Under the pieces are notes generated by a model. The model saw nothing but the letters and a program-made list of their open reading frames with translations, did not search any database and was not told where the DNA came from. Of a DNA stretch of 64,000 bases, positions 1 to 12,148 are shown in pieces. This DNA comes from Caenorhabditis remanei (Eukaryota > Nematoda > Chromadorea > Rhabditida > Rhabditidae): the NCBI RefSeq assembly GCF_010183535.1, contig NC_071329.1, forward strand, positions 12,028,001-12,092,000. The letters are read 5' to 3'. A program made the translations under genes and the position numbers. How positions within the stretch are numbered: the first letter of the stretch is position 1; each line of letters opens with the position of its first letter.

Positions 1-1528
1 CCAATTCAAATGAAATTTGGAAGTTGTGTTGTTCTTACTGATATTGCTGAAAGATGGCTTATGAATGGAAAAGAGTTGAAATTAGATGCGACTCCCGTTT
101 TGCTGCAAGGAAAGAAAGAGAAGAATGCGCCGAAGTCAGCTGTTGGATCTTCTAGAGGACAATCGTCGACACAAGTGCCAACCGATGAAAAGAAGTTAGA
201 TTTTCAATATTTTAGATTATCAATAATCTTAAAAATTGCAGAATTCTTGGAGCGTCCAAGAAACGAGAATACAAGTCAGCTCACGAGATCGAACAATTGA
301 AAAATCTGAAGCAAGAGAATGAGGATGGACTTCCAGAAAAGGTTGAATCAAATTAATACGGGTTTGAAACTGGTCGGAGTATTTTCAGATTCGTCAATTG
401 AGAACTCGTTTAGACGATTTACGTGTCGAGATGGCGAGTATGTACGAAATGGCTCCATTCCAAATCGTTTCAAACACAGTTCTCGATGGTTTCGCCAATC
501 TCAGACCTAGCTCGTACGCTTTAATTTTCTGACTCCATTCACGGATAAATCGTTTTCAGAACTACTAAACTAGATGTGATTGATGGGATGTCAGCCGCCC
601 AAAAATCAAAATATGGTAAACGATTTGTGGATTGTGTTGTTAACTTTGCGAAAGAAACTGGAATCTCGATGAACGTGAATGCAAATGATACGGTATACAC
701 TGAAATTTTAGAGATAGTCAACCATAAGAAACAATTTTAAGATTCCGCCTCATATCAGTGCAATCATGGAGAAAGAGTTATCCGATTCGATTCGAAGAGT
801 CTACCTTCATCATTTGATAACAAAAAATGATCCGGTTTGTTTCTTCGAAATCTATTATGAATTCATTTTTATCTGTGCATGAGAAGTCCGCGCCGCACTC
901 GCGCGGCGGCCACGCCCACCCCGATTTCAACGCTGCGTTCAATTTTTGAACACTGCTGCAAGAAATGGGCGTGGCCGCCGCGTGAGTGCGGCGCGGACTT
1001 CTCATGCACAGATAAAATTGAATTCATAATAGGTTTTTCTAGAATGCCCATTTCAGAAAGAAGTTGCTGTTGCTCGTGCAATCAGTGAAGGTACTGTAAT
1101 CAATTATCTAGTGATCGCTGTTGAAAAGGGTCTTCCTATCTATTTGGATAAAGTGAATGTCAGCAGAAAGAACATTGCGATTTGTCTGAATGCTGCAAGA
1201 GTTCATTTGGGTTCCAGTAAGATCTTTCTCACCAAGAAATAAATATTTTATTTGGTTTTCAGATGTGATCAGACTCGCTCCATGGAAAGAAGTAATCGGT
1301 GATGTCGTCGATTATAACCAGTTGAAAATTATCAGAGCCATTCTGATGTATGAATATGGATTAGATGAGAGTAAGGAGAGCAATGGTGAGTACATCTAAC
1401 TGTAATTCAATCAGGACTTTCTTCTATTTTCAGGAAGTCCACAGCCATCATCGCAACTTTCGATCCCCACTCCGGTGTCCACCACGTCCACACCCCGTGC
1501 TCCACCGCCGAAAAAGTTCAAATTATAA
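1..1528 (+). CDS. wrn-1: RecQ/Werner-type helicase, C-terminal part (5' end outside window)
   Basis: This is the 3' end of a DNA helicase gene that acts in nuclear DNA repair and replication. The first open segment (1-194) looks like the end of an RQC winged-helix domain followed by a basic, Ser-rich linker. Exons starting near 240 and 408 encode an HRDC domain; the stretch beginning IRQLRTRLDDLRVEM and continuing through PFQIVSNTVLDGF to KYGKRFVDC has the HRDC pattern. A later exon starting near 1057 (AVARAISEGTVINYLV) resembles the helix-turn-helix tail found after HRDC in Werner-like proteins. The last exon ends in PPPKKFKL, which could serve as a nuclear localisation signal, with the stop at 1526-1528. 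ATPase motifs would lie upstream of the window. The wrn-1 call rests on the RQC-HRDC-HTH order and the ect-2 neighbour; another RecQ paralog is less likely. One intron carries a long fold-back repeat. Confidence 0.8.
852..1032. repeat. Long GC-rich fold-back element in a wrn-1 intron
   Basis: Two arms of about 67 nt (852-918 and 966-1032) are inverted copies that differ at about two positions and are separated by a 47-nt loop. The arms start with CTATTATGAATTCA and contain CCGCGCCGCACTCGCGCGGC, far richer in G+C than the flanking intron. It lies wholly within an intron, so splicing should remove it. This looks like a MITE or fold-back transposon remnant; I cannot name a family. Confidence 0.85.
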
Positions 1529-1800
1529 TTCCGGTCTCCTTTATTGTTTTATCTCACTAGCATTTTGATCTCCATCATTTTCCCCTTGATCCCACGCTTT
1601 ATATGAATGTAAATTTATAATTCAAAGTTTTATACGAGCTCACGAACGGGTTAGGAGTGTGGAAGAAGCTGAAAAAGAAACTAAACGGGAGAATACCACG
1701 AAAAATCTTTCATTCAATCAATGACCTTGTTGTATAGAATTTTCTATTATAAAAAGCGAATAACCAGTGATTAAAACTATGGGTCGAGATGAGATGAAAT

Positions 1801-4800
1801 TCATGAGCGAGGCGGTTCCTGCTCCGAGTGAGATAATACGTATGTCTGTCTGCTTCTTCCATGAGCTCCAGTTCGATTGAATGTAGCCGAAGTGAGTGGA
1901 GCGCTGAAATAACTGATGAGAACATATATTTATATAATAAAACATACCGGTGTCCACGTTTTGGAGTTGAAGCACTGTTTTCTCCAGGCATTCCGATAGA
2001 TGTCACCTTGGCCAAAGCAGCTGGATCACAAGAAACTCGAGGTGAAGTCATGAAAGATGCATTTTCGTCTGAAATTTTTAAATTCAATTGAATAAAATTA
2101 TTTTTAAGCTTACTGATTCGTGTAAAATTATTCCGATTTCTGCCAAATCCAAGAGTGCTGGTTATTGTTATCTGAGCGTTACTGAGAGCTCTTCTCATTC
2201 GGCTCTGTAGTTTTGGTGGTCCCATCACCGTCTCGTTGTGCGACAATTCCTATAATACACACATATTGAATAACTTAATTAAATCTTGAGACTTCTCATA
2301 TTTCGAGAAGTTTTTTCACTTACCGTAATGCTCATTTGACTGCCGTGTCCATTCTGAACTTTTGATCCACAAAGTCTGCAAAAATATAAATAAATTGACA
2401 TACTTTCTGAAATAAGTGACATACCTTCTGAAAAATCGATTTGTCAAATCAGCCACCTGGGCATCATTAAGATCATTGACTTCGAATAGATCAGGAAGGA
2501 AGAAGTCTCTTCCGCAATTGATCATAATTTTCAAATGAATGTCGTCGAGAAAATCTCGAACTTCTTTGCTATCCGTCGATTCGAATACTGTTTCAGTATC
2601 ACCTCCCTGCTCATCACGATGGATCAAACACCACACGAATATGTCTGAAAATACAAAGTATATTAAAAACCTAAAACCTTCTGGTTTTGTACCGTGAACA
2701 TGACTTCGTGCTTCGAGGAATTTGGAAACATCGTCCGATGCTCGAATCCGAAATGCACTGCGCATTGTAGTCAGTTGTATATGATCAATATATTTATACG
2801 GTCTTCTTTTTTTTGCTTGAAGACTGACAAAAGATGCATGTCTAGCGAACCTCTGCATTGCATTCTTCTCACTTCGAACTTTGGTGATCTGGAAAAATAG
2901 TTGGTAAAACTTTCAATTATACTCTGGAATCAACTTACAACTAGCACATCATGAAACAAAAAGAGCTTCATTTTAGGAAATTGACTCAGTCGTGACGATG
3001 TGCTGGCAATTGGCGAAACAACAAGCTCACGAATGAACATTCTGTTGGCGGCAACCAGGATCGGCTGAAATTGAAAATATTATTTCGAAATTGAGTTCAA
3101 ATTATCTCACCGGAATACTCTCAATGTCTGTGAACTTGCTGAAGTGGCAGATAAGGTTGTCGTTCTTTTCAAGAATTTTGTTTGCGGTCCTTAAGGAATT
3201 GAAAGAATAGATTAGAGTTTAGAGCTAATAATATCTTACTTGAGGACCTCATCAATGGCCTTCGATGCCAGCTCAGCTGTACTCTTCAGCTTCGAATCGG
3301 ATTTCTTTGCCATCTCATTGAGGAGAAGAACAACACTCGGCAGACGTTGAACTGGTTTGATCATTAAATCAGCCAGTTTCAATCGGTGGAAGTCGGGACT
3401 GCTTTCTTTCGCTTTACAAAAAGTGTGAAACTTCGAGTTCTCCTTGTCGTGTTTATCGAACAATCCTCTGATGTTATCGAAAGAGTTCAGATATTGTGGA
3501 TATGCTCTCTTCATTTCTTCTTTCGCATCAATCCAAACTTGAGAAAAGTCGAGGTTTCTATCATCGTTTTTACTCCCATTTGCAGCAGAGAGAAGATTGT
3601 TTGCCTCATTTAAAACCGTAGTCAGCCTCTCGCAAATTTTCTCGTGGAGCTCAAGAATCGGGTCAAACCTTCCAAAGATCATCGCAACGTCTGTTCTTCT
3701 CATGAACTCATTCTGCGAAATCTCCGTTTCCAGTGCCTGTTTGAACTGAAAAACTTGTCTTCTAGGACTTATTTGAATTTATGTTTTACTAACCTTGACA
3801 ACAAGCTTCAACAGATCCACATAGTTCTTCTCTGTTTCCACCATTTCCATGCACACTCGTAGTCGTTTTGAGGGCTGACGTGGTGACTTGCATATGTTTT
3901 CTTCATCATCGTTTGAGTATACGTAATCAGGCGTCATGTTCGAAGACGGTCCCTCTCCACTGCAGTCTCGCATCGATGACAAAGATCTCGAATTGTTCGA
4001 ACGAGAAGATATTCCGAGTGGACTATTGATATCCCTGTAGTCAAGTGATTTTCGGAGAAGACTTCCAGTTGGAAGTGCAAAATTGTCTTCCAACGCACAG
4101 CAACCTCGATGCAGGCTTACCCAGAACCACTGAAACAATTAATGAATTTTTCGTCAGTGAAAAATGTGTTCACCTCCTGAGTAACGTGTACTCGATTTGA
4201 AGCAACCGGTAATGGCTCGATGTCGTCATTTATTGTATTATAGACTACGTGAGTAGCTTTTGACGGATCATCAACGAGTGTTCCCTTTGTATTGTTGAAA
4301 TTAATCTTCATATCGTCGATCTCATCCTTTTTGAAACCATGGAAGTATAGGCGGAGACCTTCGAAAACTCCGAGACTATGCTTATCAATCTTAAAAGGAT
4401 GATTTCATTTAAGACATGGCAATATCTAAACTCACGAAATCCTGTTCAAAAACGTCAAAGTAGGGATCGTCCCGGTTCTTCCAGCACTCTGTTATCCAAT
4501 CAGCCCGCAATGTCGGGACTCCAACCAGTGTCATCGACTGAAACAAATCATTTCATGTGAAAAATGATTGGGTCATATTGCTTACCTGAACTTTCCCTTC
4601 CACCTTTGCCGCGATAAAAACATTCGTTCGTTGCACGGTCTGGAAATCAGAAATTACAGAATAACAACCTTATGATTCGTCTAACTCACATCTTTTCGGA
4701 CGCTCCCACCCATAAAATGAACCATATCTACAAGCTCTCTTTTGTTCAATACTTCCGTTGACAACTTCATTGTCACGTTTTTCATTAATTCACAATAGAG

Positions 4801-5236
4801 AGGCCGACACGCACGCAATAACATGAAATCCTGTAATTCGTGGCTTTCGAAAAATATTTTGTAGAAATAACTGTACCTGTGCGGTCTGTAGTTTATGCTT
4901 TAAAATGGCTGGTCCCACAATAAGTACACTGGCATCCGAATCTTGAGCATTTGTTAGAGTGTGAAACAGATCGGAAGTGAAATCCCCACAGAAAAATGTG
5001 TATTCACTCCAATCAGAGCCCAGCTCGTCCAGGTTTTCGTAGGGAACGACTTCTACTTTTCGCTTCTGCAACTTGGATGGTTAGTGTGGTTTCTTATGGT
5101 TCATAAAACTAACCTCTTTTTGTTGATTAATCATGTCAAATATTTCTTTGTATTCTTCAATATCTCCTTTCCAAACAACTAACTTTCGCATGCTTTTCGA
5201 GTGCTTCTGTTGTGATTGCGGCATTGAGACATCCAT
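1801..5236 (-). CDS. ect-2: Rho guanine nucleotide exchange factor ECT2 (BRCT-DH-PH)
   Basis: ECT2 activates RhoA at the cell equator to drive cytokinesis and works with centralspindlin. In protein order, exons from 5236 down to about 4130 encode an N-terminal region with BRCT-like repeats (VVPYENLDELGSDWSEYTFF; STKATHVVYN-type segments). Exons from about 4137 to 3236 carry a Ser-rich linker and the Dbl-homology domain, which opens with the typical RVCMEMVETEKNYVDLLKLV and contains LADLMIKPVQRLPSVVLLL, the conserved DH helix. A PH-like region follows (about 3190-2320), then a basic C-terminal tail ending in SEQEPPRS with the stop at 1801. The start at 5236 (MDVSMPQ) is the first ATG of the open segment; an earlier exon is possible. 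The BRCT plus DH-PH combination is diagnostic of ECT2. It converges with wrn-1, with 272 bp between the two stop codons. Confidence 0.9.
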
Positions 5237-6040
5237 CTCCAATCGGTAAGAAGGGTGAGCAGAGGAAGAAGGATTCTTGAAAGCTTTGGAAACTAAGAAC
5301 TGTTTTGAGTTGGTGTGGTCGATATCCTTGTGGGGGCGGGGGCGGAGTTGCCCTGGTTTACATTAAATCCATAACATGCCACAAAGATAGGTCACGCGAA
5401 AATTTCATACGTTCTCGTTTCTTAGTTTTTTAACTCAATCAAGACTAGACCGCGTGTAAAAAGGGGTTTCAAGTGTGAAGAGAAATAGATAGTTCTGAAA
5501 GTTTTTCAGAACTTCTTGCTGATTTTTAGTTCACAGATGAATCATGTCTATGCAAGTATTTGTTGTTTCCAGTTGCGTTATAACACTTATTTCGACATCA
5601 ATAAAAACGAAATAGTGTTTTCTAATTTCTACAGTTTGTACACAACGATCTTACAAAAGATAAACAAACTTAAACTCTTGATCTGTGAAACTCCTTCCTC
5701 TTCAAAATGGTTCGATTCTGAAAATGATTCTGATATTTGTAGTCATCATAATTGATCTCTGCAAACCCTCTTACGCCACTTTTTTTAGTTCTCGTCATCG
5801 TCTCTCCCTCTTAAAATCGTAAACTTTGTCCGACAGTCTCTCAACTTTCCGTCTCCAATCAAAAAACCATTTCCTAACTAGAGCACTATAAAACAACCAA
5901 CCCAAGTTGAGGACACTAACTGATAACTGTATTTGTATTCAACCTATTCCAAACCACCAAGCCAGCCAACAAAAAACGCGCGCAACTCTTATTTCAGATT
6001 TCCAATTCATTTTCAGACTAATTTATCAGTTCATTTTTAG
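5237..6040. other. Intergenic region between ect-2 and the VWA-like gene
   Basis: No convincing coding exon on either strand. It contains a GC-rich patch (GGGGGCGGGGGCGGAG, near 5333-5348) about 100 bp upstream of the ect-2 start, and a TATA-like CTATAAAAC near 5887-5895. I looked here for a missing first exon of the VWA-like gene and found none. Confidence 0.5.
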
Positions 6041-7087
6041 TTAATTTTCCACCATGCTCCAAACCATTTCACGGAAAAATTGCACTCGCCTACGAAATGA
6101 CAAAACTTCCACAAACCCAAGGAGTGATCAATTTCATCAAGAAGTATTTGTACAATTCGACAAATTATAAATTTGAAGATGGAACAACACAAGCTATCAA
6201 CGTCCCTTACCCGGATTCTGGAGTTTATGAAAATTATATTCTTCATTATCCAGATGCTACGTAAGACCGTTTCAATTTGTTGTTGAAATCTGTTTCATTA
6301 TTATAGAAGCACTGAAATTCTTGACATCAACATTGATCAATTGTACAGTGAAGTGATGGTTCTCACTGATGCGAAAATTGAAAGGTGAGGTATTTGATCA
6401 ATAGGTTTTAACCAGACTTGTCACGGGCCGGGCCGGGCCGGGCCGAAATCAGGAAAAATTTTGGCCCGGCCCGGCCCGGCCAGGCTCTTTTGAAACATGT
6501 TGAGTTTTTGATTTTTTTTTTGGAAATTTTAGGAAAAATGTGAATATGTATGATAATTTAAGCATTTTTACTCTATTTTTTCGAAAAATTTCAAATAAAA
6601 TTTGGTAAAAACGGGTTCCCATTTTTTGAAATCAGGAAAAATTTTGGCCCGGCCCGGCCCGGCCCGGCCCGCCGGGCCAAACTCAAGAAAAATCTCGGCC
6701 CGGGCCGGCCCGATTTTTGATAAGTCTGGTTTTAACTATTGTCTAATCATTCTCAGAGCCTACGAGTACATTCTCGAAGAAAGAGATCCAGGAAACTCCA
6801 CAACCAATGTTCTGATTACTGTCGGTGTTGAGTGAGTTCTGTTTTTACACGGAACTGAATGTCATTTTCTTTAATTCAGTGATCAAGCAGTATTCGATGG
6901 AAGTGCCACATCATATCTTCAACAACTTCAAAATGATTATGGTTTTCGTTCCATCGTTGTCTCTATTGGTTCACAAGCAAACTATTTGGGTGACTTGGCT
7001 GAAAGCAAGGATTGGTATTTCACTGCAACCGAGTCCAACTCCCAATGGGTCGCTGATCAGATTTCCCGAATTATTTGTCATTTGTAA
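6041..7087 (+). CDS. VWA-domain-like protein, N-terminus missing or not found
   Basis: Four exons (6041-6260, 6307-6384, 6757-6831, 6880-7087) join in frame. They resemble the second half of a nematode von Willebrand A-like domain: a GKIALAYEMT strand, NVLITVGVD (the buried strand), FRSIVVSIGS and DWYFTATES near the end. Such domains often precede C-type lectin or other secreted modules in worms. The frame stays open upstream of the ATG at 6097 to an acceptor-like CATTTTTAG ending at 6040, so either an upstream exon exists or translation starts at 6097 (174 aa). The expected metal-binding DxSxS strand is not visible upstream. This may be a truncated copy or an unusual short protein. No signal peptide is seen. 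The second intron contains a repeat element. Confidence 0.55.
6410..6731. repeat. GGGCC-repeat element with terminal inverted repeats in an intron
   Basis: The element is bounded by AACCAGACTTGTCA on the left and the inverted, nearly identical TGATAAGTCTGGTT on the right. Inside, GGGCC/GGCCC pentamers are repeated in opposing blocks (about 6425-6445, 6465-6484, 6646-6678 and 6698-6712). The segment GAAATCAGGAAAAATTTTGG occurs twice as a direct repeat. It occupies most of intron 6385-6756 of the VWA-like gene. It is probably a MITE-type DNA transposon able to form strong hairpins. Confidence 0.8.
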
Positions 7088-8101
7088 AATGATTTTATTC
7101 TCATGTTTTGCAATAAATCATTCATTGCATACATTTCATATAAAAATAGTTGTACTTCAGGCGATAAAGAATACTGTCATTTTGTAAACGATTATGTGAT
7201 CATCATCACCCTTTTTCTTGATTACGAAGTCATACGTCACCAACTCTTGCCTCATTAGTATCAATAGCTTCCAAACCCTTTTTATTGATTTTTTCAGTTT
7301 GATAACTTGGCACAAATTATCATTACTTTCCCTCACCGTCAACGACAGTTCCCCTAAAAATATGCACACCAACGAGCTAGGAAATAATATTAATATATAC
7401 TTTCAGATTTCAGATAGGAATATTTATGTTTTCAATTTACAGTTAATCTATCGTCCACAACTGGTCAAAGTTACTCAGTAGGACCATGTCAATGTACTGG
7501 AAGATGGGTATACAATGGTGATTTGGCGATTGCCTTTGAGTTTTGAATAGATCTGGTGGATCACAGGTTGGTATCCTGAAATTACAATTTATTTCCAGAA
7601 GAAAATCAAGAAGTAAAACATATAAATACATATTTTTCCGTGTTTTAAAATTCGAAAAATTAAATTTTTTGCTTGTGTGAGAGCGAAATTAGAGTGTGAT
7701 AACTCGTAAATCGACATGTAAACAGGTAGATGACAGGGAGAGAACGAAGACAGCTTCAGAAGCCAAGTTGAAGAAAAAAAAAAGAAATCAGGGAGAAGAG
7801 GTAAAAAGAAACAAAACGAATTTGGAAAAGAAGGAAGATCTCTGAGAGTCACAAGGCCGATTCCGTAAGGTACTTGCCAAAAAAGAGTTGAGCGGAGGTA
7901 GTTTGGAACTTATATTACCTTACGGAAAAAGCACTTTCTTGGAATTAAAACAGGATAGAGATAGGGAAAAAGGAGAGAAAGAATCTACAAATTGAATAGG
8001 GAATTTAGGAAAATGACTGGTTTCATGGGAGGAGAGGAAAGAACGAAGAGAAGGAACTAGAAAAAGAGAAAAAGTATAAAATATGAGGAAAAAAAAGATG
8101 A
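7088..8101. other. Intergenic region downstream of the VWA-like gene
   Basis: No supported gene. The + strand is strongly purine-rich from about 7730 to 8100, as expected for a pyrimidine-rich 3' flank of the minus-strand gene that ends at 8102. A short inverted repeat (TCCGTAAGGTA near 7862 and TACCTTACGGA near 7916) is present. An ATAAAT/AATAAA-like signal for the VWA-like gene lies near 7110-7115. Confidence 0.5.
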
Positions 8102-9125
8102 TTAGGCAGCGATCAGAACAGAATTATCTGATGAGCAACGAGAAGAAGCAACCAAATTACGAGAGATTGCACTGATTGGAGTGAGTTTCTCGTGGGTTGG
8201 TGGGAAGAAGTGACGGATGCACCACTCGATCAAGTAGGCTGAAAATGAAACGAGATTAGAACTAGATTAAATTGAAGACGTGACTTACCCAATCCGATGT
8301 ATGCTCCGGTGAGAAGGCACAAAATGATGAGATATTCGATGAGTTTGACTGGGAAGATTGAATCAATAATCTGACGGCTACAAATCGGAAGCTCATCTCG
8401 TGGCTCGACGGTACACGAGAGAGTATTTGCCAAATCATTGACGATATTCGAAGAAATACGAGAAGCAGCACGAAGAGAGTGTTGAGTTGTATGATTGATG
8501 ACGACCGCTGACGAGATTCGAGCAAAAAGAAGGAAGGAAATGAAGAGGAAAGCACATAAATCGAATACACGGATCACAATCATTGCGGCACGATTGAAGG
8601 CGTCACGTGGACCACTGTAAATGGTGAGAAGAGAAGCAGTGGTGGCAAGAGATGCACACATTGCACCGACAGTCATCCACAGATTCTTTTTGTACTGAAA
8701 TATAATTTATAAGATTCGGAGAGCAGGTTCAAATGAACTTACATCAATGAATCCTTGGAATGTGTATCTGACAGAAGCCATGTCCATGGCATAGTTTGGT
8801 CCGGATGCTTTGATATATCTGGCATCTTGAGACATCTCATCGACTGCAGCGAACTTGACAAGGAAGTCATTGAGATAGTAGAAGTGGACAAGAGCCAGAA
8901 CAGCCAAAACGAGCAATTTGGCATGTTGAGCGTTGCTACTCTGAAATTGGAGGCAATTTGGAGATGAATTCATAACTTGGGTCAACTCACATTAAACAGT
9001 TTCGCAACGATTCCCCGCTTTTCGACGACAGTTTCTTGCTCTTCGTCGTCTTCTTCGTTCGACCAGATGGCGTCGAGCGGCCGATTCTTCTCGTTCGTTG
9101 CCGCTAACGGCGTGAAGGCTGGCAT
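8102..9125 (-). CDS. Multi-pass membrane protein of unknown function (291 aa)
   Basis: Four exons (9125-8991, 8940-8743, 8694-8289, 8238-8102) total 876 nt and encode 291 aa. A polar, acidic N-terminus (SNEEDDEEQE, about residues 22-31) is followed by a hydrophobic segment (LLVLAVLALVHFYYL). Two more lie in the middle (VGAMCASLATTASLLTIY; VFDLCAFLFISFLLFA) and one near the C-terminus (LIEYLIILCLLTGAYIGLG). This suggests four transmembrane helices. A loop of about 60 residues between the third and fourth segments holds two cysteines and an N-glycosylation-type NHT, so it may be lumenal or extracellular. I do not recognise the family and see no catalytic motif. Reading frame, splice signals and hydrophobicity support a real gene. 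Confidence 0.8.
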
Positions 9126-10791
9126 TCTGAAAAGAAGTTGAATAATCAAAGTCAATCATTCTGTAAAAAAAATAATGAAAAGAGGAAATAAGGAAAGATG
9201 GGAATGAGGAGGGAATAGAAAGAGGAGTGACAAATAAACAACTGTGGAAGGGGGGTCAGCTGATTTCAGAGAGCATCACACTTTTGTTTTGTTCATTGGG
9301 CAACATGATACGAATCATACGACTGATCGATCTGGAAAGGGACAAAAGACAAAGTTCTGGAATCATGAATTCTGAGGATTCAGGCGGAGGAACAGTTGGT
9401 AGGAAGTAGTGAGGTCATTGGAACTTTTAAAAACAAGAATTATACTTTGACTCCGAATATTTCAAACTGATAAGAGTTCAGAAAACAATTTTTGAAGAGA
9501 GAGCAAATGATATTCGAGAAAAGAAACAAGAGGTCACAAGATTGTCATCTGTACACTTATTGATTTGTTTGTCAGTTATTTACTAGTTCTCTTCTTCTAA
9601 CGAATCTGATGAAAGTGTACATGATATTGAGAGAAGAAGAAGAAAAGAGAACAGCCGTTTGATTCATTCGGTTTGAGATGAAAAAAGGCCAAGGATAAGT
9701 TGAAGAAGAAGAAGAAAGAGTGTTGATAAACTGATAGCCAGATAGTTTTCTTTGAGTTAACACTAGTTGAGAATGTCATATTTGACGAGTTTCCCATTCG
9801 GACAAATAGTTCAGAGTAGGGGCGAAACATTATTGAAAAGAGGGAGATGCAGAGTATCAGACAATGGGTCAAACGAATACAGTTCAGTTGGATTTAGATA
9901 GAGGCAAAAAGGGAATAGACGAGAGAGAGAGAGGGAGAGAGATTTAGACAAGTGTGAGTCATGATGGAATGAGGTGTTCCAGAAAATGAGGCTATGTAAA
10001 CAAAGATGTTTATGTAAATTAGTTTTCTTTTGGTTTCATAACTAGTTCATGGATCAATTTCATAATACTCAGTTTTTGAAAAACCCCCTCACATGATCTA
10101 GAAAACGTTTCACCTGACAGTCTCATCTAAGCAGAAAAAGGAAAGATTTGACGGAATCTAATGAAAATGACCATAATGGATATTTGAAATGCATAATGAC
10201 GATGTGGAACTAATGAGGGAGTCCATCAGATTTGAAAAGGTTGAATTGACCTAGATCCCATAAAGTGAAAAGAGAGAAGGGAGAGCCGTCCAGAAACGAC
10301 CATCATCATCCATTCGCCTTTTTTCTCCCTCTTCTCAGTCATATTTTGGTCGAGTGAGAGCGGCGGACGGACACGGAGACGGACAACCAGACACACAGAG
10401 TCGGTACCAAGCAGCACCGGCCGTTGGTCGTTTTCTGTCCTTGCACCGAGAGAGAGACGCCGAGAAATCGAGTGAAAAGAGTGAAGAAGAGGAAGAGACG
10501 AAGAGTGTACTGGGTCCCCGAATGGAACATTTGCAACTCTTTTGAGAAAGGAAACGACTAGGAGCAAAAAAGAGAAAGATGATGTGAGACGTTGAGTGGC
10601 GGAAGGAATCTTTCTTTGAACCTATCATTTATATCAAACTCTCTCTTCTTGCATTGCGTTGGCATTAAATTGGAGAATTGTAAATATTTGTGAATATAGG
10701 TTAGGGAACGAACACACCAACCACAACAGAACAAATATCAGACAGCAATTTTTTGTTTATTTTTTTCTCGAACACTTTCTCTTTCAATCCA
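9126..10791. other. Intergenic region between two minus-strand genes
   Basis: No gene is supported. The + strand is purine-rich in 9130-9960 and there is a G+C-rich patch around 10350-10460. Short open frames here lack splice structure or family resemblance. It probably holds the promoter of the membrane-protein gene that starts at 9125 and the 3' UTR of the PDZ gene. Confidence 0.45.
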
Positions 10792-12063
10792 TCAAGATCC
10801 AACACGTTTCGGAGTCATCTTCAGTGGTTTTGGGGATTGGATATATGGAATACGGACTTCTGGAGCAGGATCAGAAGGCAATGTTGCTGGAATTGGAGGA
10901 GCTGGATTGGCTGTTTTGATGATACACGGAGGATTCTTGCACATCTTTTTGTAAAAATCCTTGTTCGCTTTCATAATCTCAAGAACGTCAGGAGGAAGCA
11001 GCTGCAAACAAAAACATGTTTTTGGATGAAAATGAAAGTGATAAGAAAAAAGTGTTAAGAAGCTGACCACATCGAATTGTTTATTCGCTTTTCCCTGGGG
11101 TGGTTTGGGTGGAGGAAGCATCATTGAACTTCCTGTCTTTTTGACGCCTCCAGGGATAGCAGTAGTTGGAACACCATCTGGAGGTGGAGGAGCTGGCCCC
11201 AATGGATCAGTTGTTGTGGATCTTTCCAATGTCAAACGGACGGTTTTAGTGTTGTTGACACTTGCATAGAAAAGCTATAATTAAGAATTGAAGAAGTCTT
11301 CACTCGGGGTTCAAATATCTCACTTTTCTTGCAGCATCACGATCCAAAACGTAAATGTCATTGACTTTGACTAAAATATCTCCATCTTTCACATAATGAC
11401 ATGCATTCGAAGCGGATTGGACCATTGCGATGGTTACAGTTTTTGGATCAAATGCCATCTGAAATAAAAATGAAAAGGACTTTCTTTAAGGTTAAACGAA
11501 CTCTATGAATGATGATTCCAGTTGCCGCTCCTCCACGATAAGTCAAAGTTAATTCAACCATTTGAGTATTGGGACGACGAGGTGTCAATACTTTTTCACT
11601 GACAAGGCAATGATCATCTCTCATGAATTCAATTGAAACTTTTCCTGGAAGTTTTGCACTGATTGCACGAATGAAATCAGCTGTTGTCTTGATGTTCTGA
11701 AATTCAATTTTATATAGAACAGGAGTGGCGGAGATCAGATTTCCAACCGCTTCTCCGTTGACATTCAGAATTTCATCGCCGGCGAACAACACTCCCATCA
11801 ATTGACTGCTCACATCCACATATGTGATCTGAAATTTTTAGAGAAATCCTTCAATTAGAAAAACTAAGATCCTTGACCAGATTTAGGAAAACTTCTCAAT
11901 TTTTTTGAAAATCCACGTGGCATTGATTTTATCTAATTATTTTGAAATATTTTGAATTATTTACCTTTCCATTAACCACATCACATGCCACAACCACATT
12001 TTTTCGATCGAATTGTACTTCTTCCTTTCCTTTCACATGGAAACTGTTGTTGTTCGTTGCCAT
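10792..12063 (-). CDS. Two-PDZ-domain protein with proline-rich C-terminal region
   Basis: Six exons (12063-11965, 11828-11748, 11696-11502, 11458-11324, 11274-11068, 11001-10792) total 927 nt and encode 308 aa; every intron is phase 0. PDZ1 (about residues 10-85) has the loop and strand LFAGDEILNVNGEA. PDZ2 (about 105-190) has YVKDGDILVKVNDI. PDZ domains bind C-terminal peptides, so this is probably a cytoplasmic scaffold. The tail is rich in PPP and carries DVLEIMKANKDFYKKMCKN, a segment I associate with nematode PDZ proteins of the sperm SMZ type; that link is tentative. The 51-nt intron 11747-11697 has a weak GTTGGA donor. If retained it would add 17 in-frame residues, but removing it gives a better PDZ alignment. 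Confidence 0.8.
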
Positions 12064-12148
12064 CTGCAAACTCGTTCTCTCGTTGTCTCGTTACTCTACT
12101 CTCAATACCTCCCGAATTTGTATACCCTTCAACCCCCTTCGCTCGCTG

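Noticed and set aside
10335..10628. Overlapping open frames on both strands in a G+C-rich patch
   Set aside because: Low-complexity Arg/Ser composition, no splice structure and no family resemblance.
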